Positions 60,667-64,000 of a stretch of DNA of 64,000 bases are shown piece by piece. The notes under the pieces are model-generated. The model saw nothing but the letters and a program-made list of their open reading frames with translations. It had not been told where the DNA came from and ran no database searches. The position numbers and the translations under genes are program-made. This DNA comes from Limnohabitans sp. G3-2 (lineage in GTDB: Bacteria; Pseudomonadota; Gammaproteobacteria; Burkholderiales; Burkholderiaceae_C). Location: NCBI RefSeq assembly GCF_002778275.1, contig NZ_NESG01000008.1, positions 62,001 to 126,000 on the forward strand. The letters are read 5' to 3'. Within the stretch, counting starts at the first letter, position 1. Each line of letters starts with the position of its first letter.

Positions 60667-61068
60667 ATGAATTTCAACAAAATACTGGCCCCATTGGTCA
60701 TTGTGGGTTTCACGGTCGGTGCTTGGCAGGCTTTTCAGTGGGCGGGCATTGCCTTGGCGGCAGGCGGCGTGGTGATGTGGATCTTGCTGCACTTCACACG
60801 CATGGTCACGATCTTGAAGAAAGCCGCTGACCGGCCCATCGGCCATGTGGCCAGCGCCGTCATGCTCCATGCCAAGCTGCGAAAAAATGTCTCTTTGATG
60901 CACGTCATCGCCTTGACCCGCTCTTTGGGCACGCTGTTGACAGACAAAGACGCTCAGCCCGAGATTTACACCTGGACCGATACCAGCCAATCGGTGGTCA
61001 CCTGCACCTTTGTCGGCGGCAAACTGACCGCGTGGACACTGGTACGCCCCCAAGAGCCAAACCCTTAA
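60667..61068 (+). CDS. Small inner-membrane protein, conserved in Comamonadaceae
   Basis: The 133-residue protein has one or two N-terminal transmembrane helices (ILAPLVIVGFTVGAWQAFQW, IALAAGGVVMWILLHFTRM). A cytoplasmic part follows (RPIGHVASAVMLHAKLRKNV, LTRSLGTLLTDKDAQPEIYT). I recognise it as a conserved family in Burkholderiales, sometimes labelled 'glycerate kinase' in databases without support from the sequence; no kinase motif is present. It precedes ilvE by 47 nt. Confidence 0.75.
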   Translation: MNFNKILAPLVIVGFTVGAWQAFQWAGIALAAGGVVMWILLHFTRMVTILKKAADRPIGHVASAVMLHAKLRKNVSLMHVIALTRSLGTLLTDKDAQPEIYTWTDTSQSVVTCTFVGGKLTAWTLVRPQEPNP

Positions 61069-61115
61069 AATCACGGGCAATCCCGTTTATCCCGGCTAAT
61101 TCAAAGGAAACTTTC

Positions 61116-62066
61116 ATGAGCGTTGTCATCCCCTCCATGTCAGACCGTGACGGCAAAATCTGGATGGACGGCCAGATGGTCGATTGGCGCGACGCCAAGA
61201 TCCATGTGCTGAGCCACACCCTGCACTACGGTTGCGGCGCTTTCGAAGGCGTGCGCGCTTACAAAACCGAGCAAGGCACCGCCATCTTCCGTTTGGCCGA
61301 GCACACCGAGCGCCTGTTCAACAGCGCCAAGATTTTGCGCATGAACATCCCCTTCACCCCAGCGCAGGTCAACGAAGCCCAACGTGCCGTGGTGCGCGAG
61401 AACAACTTGGAAAGCGGCTACATCCGCCCCCTGACCTGGATTGGCGACAAAAAACTGGGCGTCAGCCCCAAGGGCAACACCATCCACCTCATGGTGGCCG
61501 CCTGGACTTGGGGCGCCTACTTGGGCGAAGAAGGCATGAAGCGCGGCATCCGCGTGAAAACCAGCAGCTACACCCGCCACCATGTCAACATCACCATGAC
61601 GCAAGCCAAGGCGGTGAGCAACTACACCAACAGCATTTTGGCCAACATGGAAGTGACCGACGAGGGTTACGACGAAGCCCTGCTGCTGGACACCTCCGGC
61701 TTTGTGTCCGAAGGCGCGGGCGAGAACATCTTTGTGGTCAAAAATGGCGTGATCTACACACCCGATTTGTCGGCCGGTGCCTTGAACGGCATCACCCGCA
61801 ACACGGTGTTCCACATCGCCAAGGATTTGGGCCTGGAGATCGTGCAAAAACGCATCACCCGCGACGAGGTGTACATCGCCGACGAAGCCTTCTTCACCGG
61901 CACCGCCGCCGAAGTCACGCCGATTCGCGAACTCGACCGCATTGCCCTGGGCAAAGACGACTACGTGGGCAGCCGCGGCCCCATCACCGAAAAAATCCAA
62001 AGCGCCTTCTTTGACATCGTCAACGGCCGCAACCCCAAGTACGCCCATTGGCTGACCTTGGTTTAA
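61116..62066 (+). CDS. ilvE: Branched-chain amino acid aminotransferase
   Basis: The 316-residue fold-type IV PLP enzyme has LHYGCGAFEGVRAYKTEQGT, YIRPLTWIGDKKLGV, TMTQAKAVSNYTNSILANME (PLP Lys in QAKAVSNY) and SGFVSEGAGENIFVVKNGVI. It transfers amino groups between glutamate and the keto acids of Leu, Ile and Val. The ATG at 61116 has AAAGGAA upstream. The zinc-finger gene follows after 11 nt. Confidence 0.97.
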   Translation: MSVVIPSMSDRDGKIWMDGQMVDWRDAKIHVLSHTLHYGCGAFEGVRAYKTEQGTAIFRLAEHTERLFNSAKILRMNIPFTPAQVNEAQRAVVRENNLESGYIRPLTWIGDKKLGVSPKGNTIHLMVAAWTWGAYLGEEGMKRGIRVKTSSYTRHHVNITMTQAKAVSNYTNSILANMEVTDEGYDEALLLDTSGFVSEGAGENIFVVKNGVIYTPDLSAGALNGITRNTVFHIAKDLGLEIVQKRITRDEVYIADEAFFTGTAAEVTPIRELDRIALGKDDYVGSRGPITEKIQSAFFDIVNGRNPKYAHWLTLV

Positions 62067-62077
62067 GGAACACCCCC

Positions 62078-62284
62078 ATGAGCAACCCCACTGTTGAACT
62101 GCTGGCCACCGACCTGAACCCCCAAGGCGGTGTGTTTTGCCCCAGCCCCAAAGCCGATATGAAACTCTGGAACAGCCACCCCAAGGTCTATCTGGATGTG
62201 GCCAAAACCGGCCAGGGCAAGTGCCCTTATTGCGGCACGCTTTACCAGTTGAAAGCGGGTGAAGTGGTGGGTCACCACCACTGA
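62078..62284 (+). CDS. Small zinc-finger protein (zf-CHCC type)
   Basis: The 68-residue protein contains Cys21, His34, and a CPYC pair (KCPYCGTLYQL), the C-H-C-C zinc-binding layout of the zf-CHCC family. This family resembles the mitochondrial complex I subunit NDUFS6. In betaproteobacteria it commonly follows ilvE, as here with an 11-nt gap. The role is unknown. The C-terminus is His-rich (GHHH). Confidence 0.9.
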   Translation: MSNPTVELLATDLNPQGGVFCPSPKADMKLWNSHPKVYLDVAKTGQGKCPYCGTLYQLKAGEVVGHHH

Positions 62285-62300
62285 AGCTGCCCAGCAGGCC

Positions 62301-63644
62301 TTAAGTTTCCTTGGCGTGCACCCGCGAGGCCAAGGCCACCAACAACAGCACCGGCAAGCCCAACCAAGCCGTGGCCGTGAAGAAACTGGCGTAGCCGTGG
62401 GCGTCGACAAAGTCGCCCGAAAACCCGGCAATGAACTTGGGCAACAAAAGCATCATGGAGCTGAGCAAGGCGTATTGCGTGGCCGAATAGCTGATGTTGG
62501 TGAGTGACGACAAATAAGCGATGAAGGCCGCCGAGGCGATGCCACTGGCCAGGTTGTCGGCCGAGATGACCCAAACCAGGGCCTGCACGTCATGCCCCAC
62601 ACCACTGAGCCAGACAAACAGCATGTTGCTGGCCGCGCTCAAAGCCGCGCCCAACATGAGCACGCGCATGACCCCCCAGCGCGCCGACAAAACGCCACCG
62701 ACAAAGGCACCGACCAAGGTCATGATGACGCCATACACCTTGGTCACACTGGCCACTTCGGTTTTGGTGAAACCCATGTCCACATAAAACGGGTTGGCCA
62801 TGATGCCCATGACCACGTCGCTGATGCGGTAAACGGCAATCAAGGCCAACAGCAGCACCGCCTGCCAGCGGTAACGGCGCCAAAAATCAGCAAAGGGTTC
62901 GACCACTGCCCCTTTGAGCCACTCGGCCAAGTTGCGCGCAGGCGCAAAGGGTGCGGGCACCGGCTCGGGTGAGGCCAGCACCACCCACATGCCCGGCAGC
63001 ATGCTCAGGGCCATGACCAAATAAGCCGCTTGCCAGGCCGACTGCACATAGCCCGTGGCTTGCTCGCCTTGGGCCCAGGCCGCCACCCACAAAACACCCG
63101 CCCCAGCCCAAATCATGGCCAGGCGATAACCCGTTTGGTAACTGGCCGCCAAAGCCGCTTGGGCATGGGCCTCGGCCGACTCGATGCGGTAAGCGTCCAA
63201 GGCAATGTCTTGCGTGGCGGAAGCGATGGCCACGGCCAAAGCACAAGCCACCAAGGGGCCGAGCAGTTGCGATGGATCGTTCAGTGCCATGCCCACCAAA
63301 CCTCCAGCAATGACGGTTTGCGACAACAGCAGCCAGCTGCGCCTGCGGCCCAAATGCCTCGTCAAGCCTGGAATCGGCAGGCGGTCGACCAAAGGAGCCC
63401 ACATCCATTTGACGCCATACGCCAACCCCACCCAGCTCAGGTAACCAATGGTGCTGCGGTCAATGCCGGCCTCACGCAGCCTGAAACTGAGTGTGCCCAG
63501 CACCAGCAGCAAGGGCAGTCCTGCAGCAAAACCCAATGCCAGCATGCGAAGACAGGCCGGTTGCAAATACAGTTGCAAGGCTTCGCGCCAAGTGCGCACA
63601 GCGCTTGGCACGGGCAGATCAGAAGGTGGAAGGTGATGGGCCAT
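62301..63644 (-). CDS. AmpG-like MFS transporter
   Basis: The 447-residue inner-membrane protein has 12 hydrophobic helices and MFS motifs: LGFAAGLPLLLVLGTLSFRL near the N-terminus, WVGLAYGVKWMWAPLVDRLP (motif A region) and SATQDIALDAYRIES, a hallmark of AmpG. AmpG imports anhydro-muropeptides for peptidoglycan recycling. No ampC or ampR is adjacent. The wording strongly supports the AmpG group, although paralogues with other substrates exist. Confidence 0.9.
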   Translation of the reverse strand: MAHHLPPSDLPVPSAVRTWREALQLYLQPACLRMLALGFAAGLPLLLVLGTLSFRLREAGIDRSTIGYLSWVGLAYGVKWMWAPLVDRLPIPGLTRHLGRRRSWLLLSQTVIAGGLVGMALNDPSQLLGPLVACALAVAIASATQDIALDAYRIESAEAHAQAALAASYQTGYRLAMIWAGAGVLWVAAWAQGEQATGYVQSAWQAAYLVMALSMLPGMWVVLASPEPVPAPFAPARNLAEWLKGAVVEPFADFWRRYRWQAVLLLALIAVYRISDVVMGIMANPFYVDMGFTKTEVASVTKVYGVIMTLVGAFVGGVLSARWGVMRVLMLGAALSAASNMLFVWLSGVGHDVQALVWVISADNLASGIASAAFIAYLSSLTNISYSATQYALLSSMMLLLPKFIAGFSGDFVDAHGYASFFTATAWLGLPVLLLVALASRVHAKET

Positions 63645-63717
63645 GCCGCCATTATCGAATGAGGACCGAAACGCCCTTCAAACGGGGGGGCGCGCCCTTC
63701 GCTATCATGGCGTCACC

Positions 63718-64000
63718 ATGTGCTTGATTTGTCACCTCAAAACCGCCTCTGTTGCCCCCGACTCGGGCGACACCCCCTCGCCACTTTGGCAAGCGCGCCG
63801 CGCTTTTTTGCTGGCTGCAGGTTCATCGGCGGCCACAGGCGTCTTGGCGCAGGTGGACGTGGGTGCCTCCTCCAGTTTGCGCAAACTGGTGCCTGCCGAA
63901 ACACTGGAGACCTCTGCACGCCAGCAGTACGCGCAGGTCTTGTCGGAAGCCCGTGCCAAAGGGGCCTTGGCGCCCGATGACCACCCGCAGTTGCAACGCT
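63718..64000 (+). CDS. Start of a Tat-exported protein, probably M48-family metallopeptidase (partial)
   Basis: The frame opens with ATG at 63718 and runs past the right edge without a stop (94 codons visible). A Cys pair at the start (MCLICHLK), a twin-arginine-like signal (RRAFLLAAGSSAATGVLAQ) and the segment SLRKLVPAETLETSARQQYA resemble the N-terminus of Burkholderiales M48 peptidases as I remember them. The catalytic HExxH would lie beyond the window, so the peptidase call is tentative. Confidence 0.55.
   Translation, partial: MCLICHLKTASVAPDSGDTPSPLWQARRAFLLAAGSSAATGVLAQVDVGASSSLRKLVPAETLETSARQQYAQVLSEARAKGALAPDDHPQLQR

Overview
The window looks like a chromosome segment of a Comamonadaceae-type betaproteobacterium (Limnohabitans/Rhodoferax-like). 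This is inferred from the high-GC coding style, the divergent mreBCD-mrdA / gatCAB arrangement, the DUF3567 and DUF2946 proteins and a complete homoprotocatechuate (hpa) meta-cleavage cluster. I recognised no rRNA, tRNA, CRISPR array or prophage. Genes are dense, and most intergenic space holds repeats or short leaders.

Positions 1-12.3 kb, almost entirely on the minus strand, form a metal-uptake region. Its core (about 4.7-12.3 kb) looks like a copper-acquisition locus. Read in transcription order it encodes a DUF2946 protein, a PCuAC chaperone, a second DUF2946 protein, a Crp/Fnr regulator, a second PCuAC chaperone, the MbnP/MbnH 'metallo-mystery' pair, a third DUF2946 protein, a TonB-dependent receptor and a 'copper uptake system-associated' protein. 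The three small DUF2946 ORFs each carry a CxxC motif and sit just upstream of a transport, chaperone or regulator gene. That is the layout reported for the copper-sensing upstream ORF CruR of Bordetella. Downstream lie a second TonB receptor with an isonitrile-hydratase-like DJ-1 protein, and a lone sulfate-binding protein.

From 12.3 to 24.4 kb there is a BLUF photoreceptor, a GST, a DksA-like protein, a VOC protein, MarC, the cell-shape genes mreB-mreC-mreD-mrdA, gatCAB for tRNA amidotransfer, and a ccdAB toxin-antitoxin pair beside a mazE-like remnant. From 24.4 to 33 kb come an FAH-family hydrolase with a divergent IclR regulator, DUF3108 and DUF3567 proteins, a class III aminotransferase, purU, a LysR regulator and a GlcD-like flavoprotein.

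At 33.1-33.95 kb a REP-associated tyrosine transposase (RAYT) is bracketed by two same-orientation REP palindromes. Next, 34.1-38.3 kb is an aromatic-catabolic operon (MarR, FAD monooxygenase, DUF2783, VOC protein, fumarylacetoacetase) with no classical ring-cleavage dioxygenase. A biotinyl-carboxyltransferase fusion, asparaginase, YggS, a 3-hydroxyisobutyrate-dehydrogenase-like enzyme and the dolP-diaA-yraN / rsmI group follow.

From 46.8 to 55.4 kb the minus strand carries hpaR-G1-G2-E-D-F-H-I, the lower homoprotocatechuate pathway to pyruvate and succinate semialdehyde. A class II aldolase and a ketopantoate-reductase-like gene lie downstream. REP-like or other hairpins sit at several gene junctions. 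The last part (55.5-64 kb) holds a hydrolase, a nitronate-monooxygenase-like protein, radA, a DUF5666 lipoprotein, a small membrane protein, ilvE, a zinc-finger protein, an AmpG-like MFS transporter and the start of a Tat-exported protein, probably an M48 peptidase.
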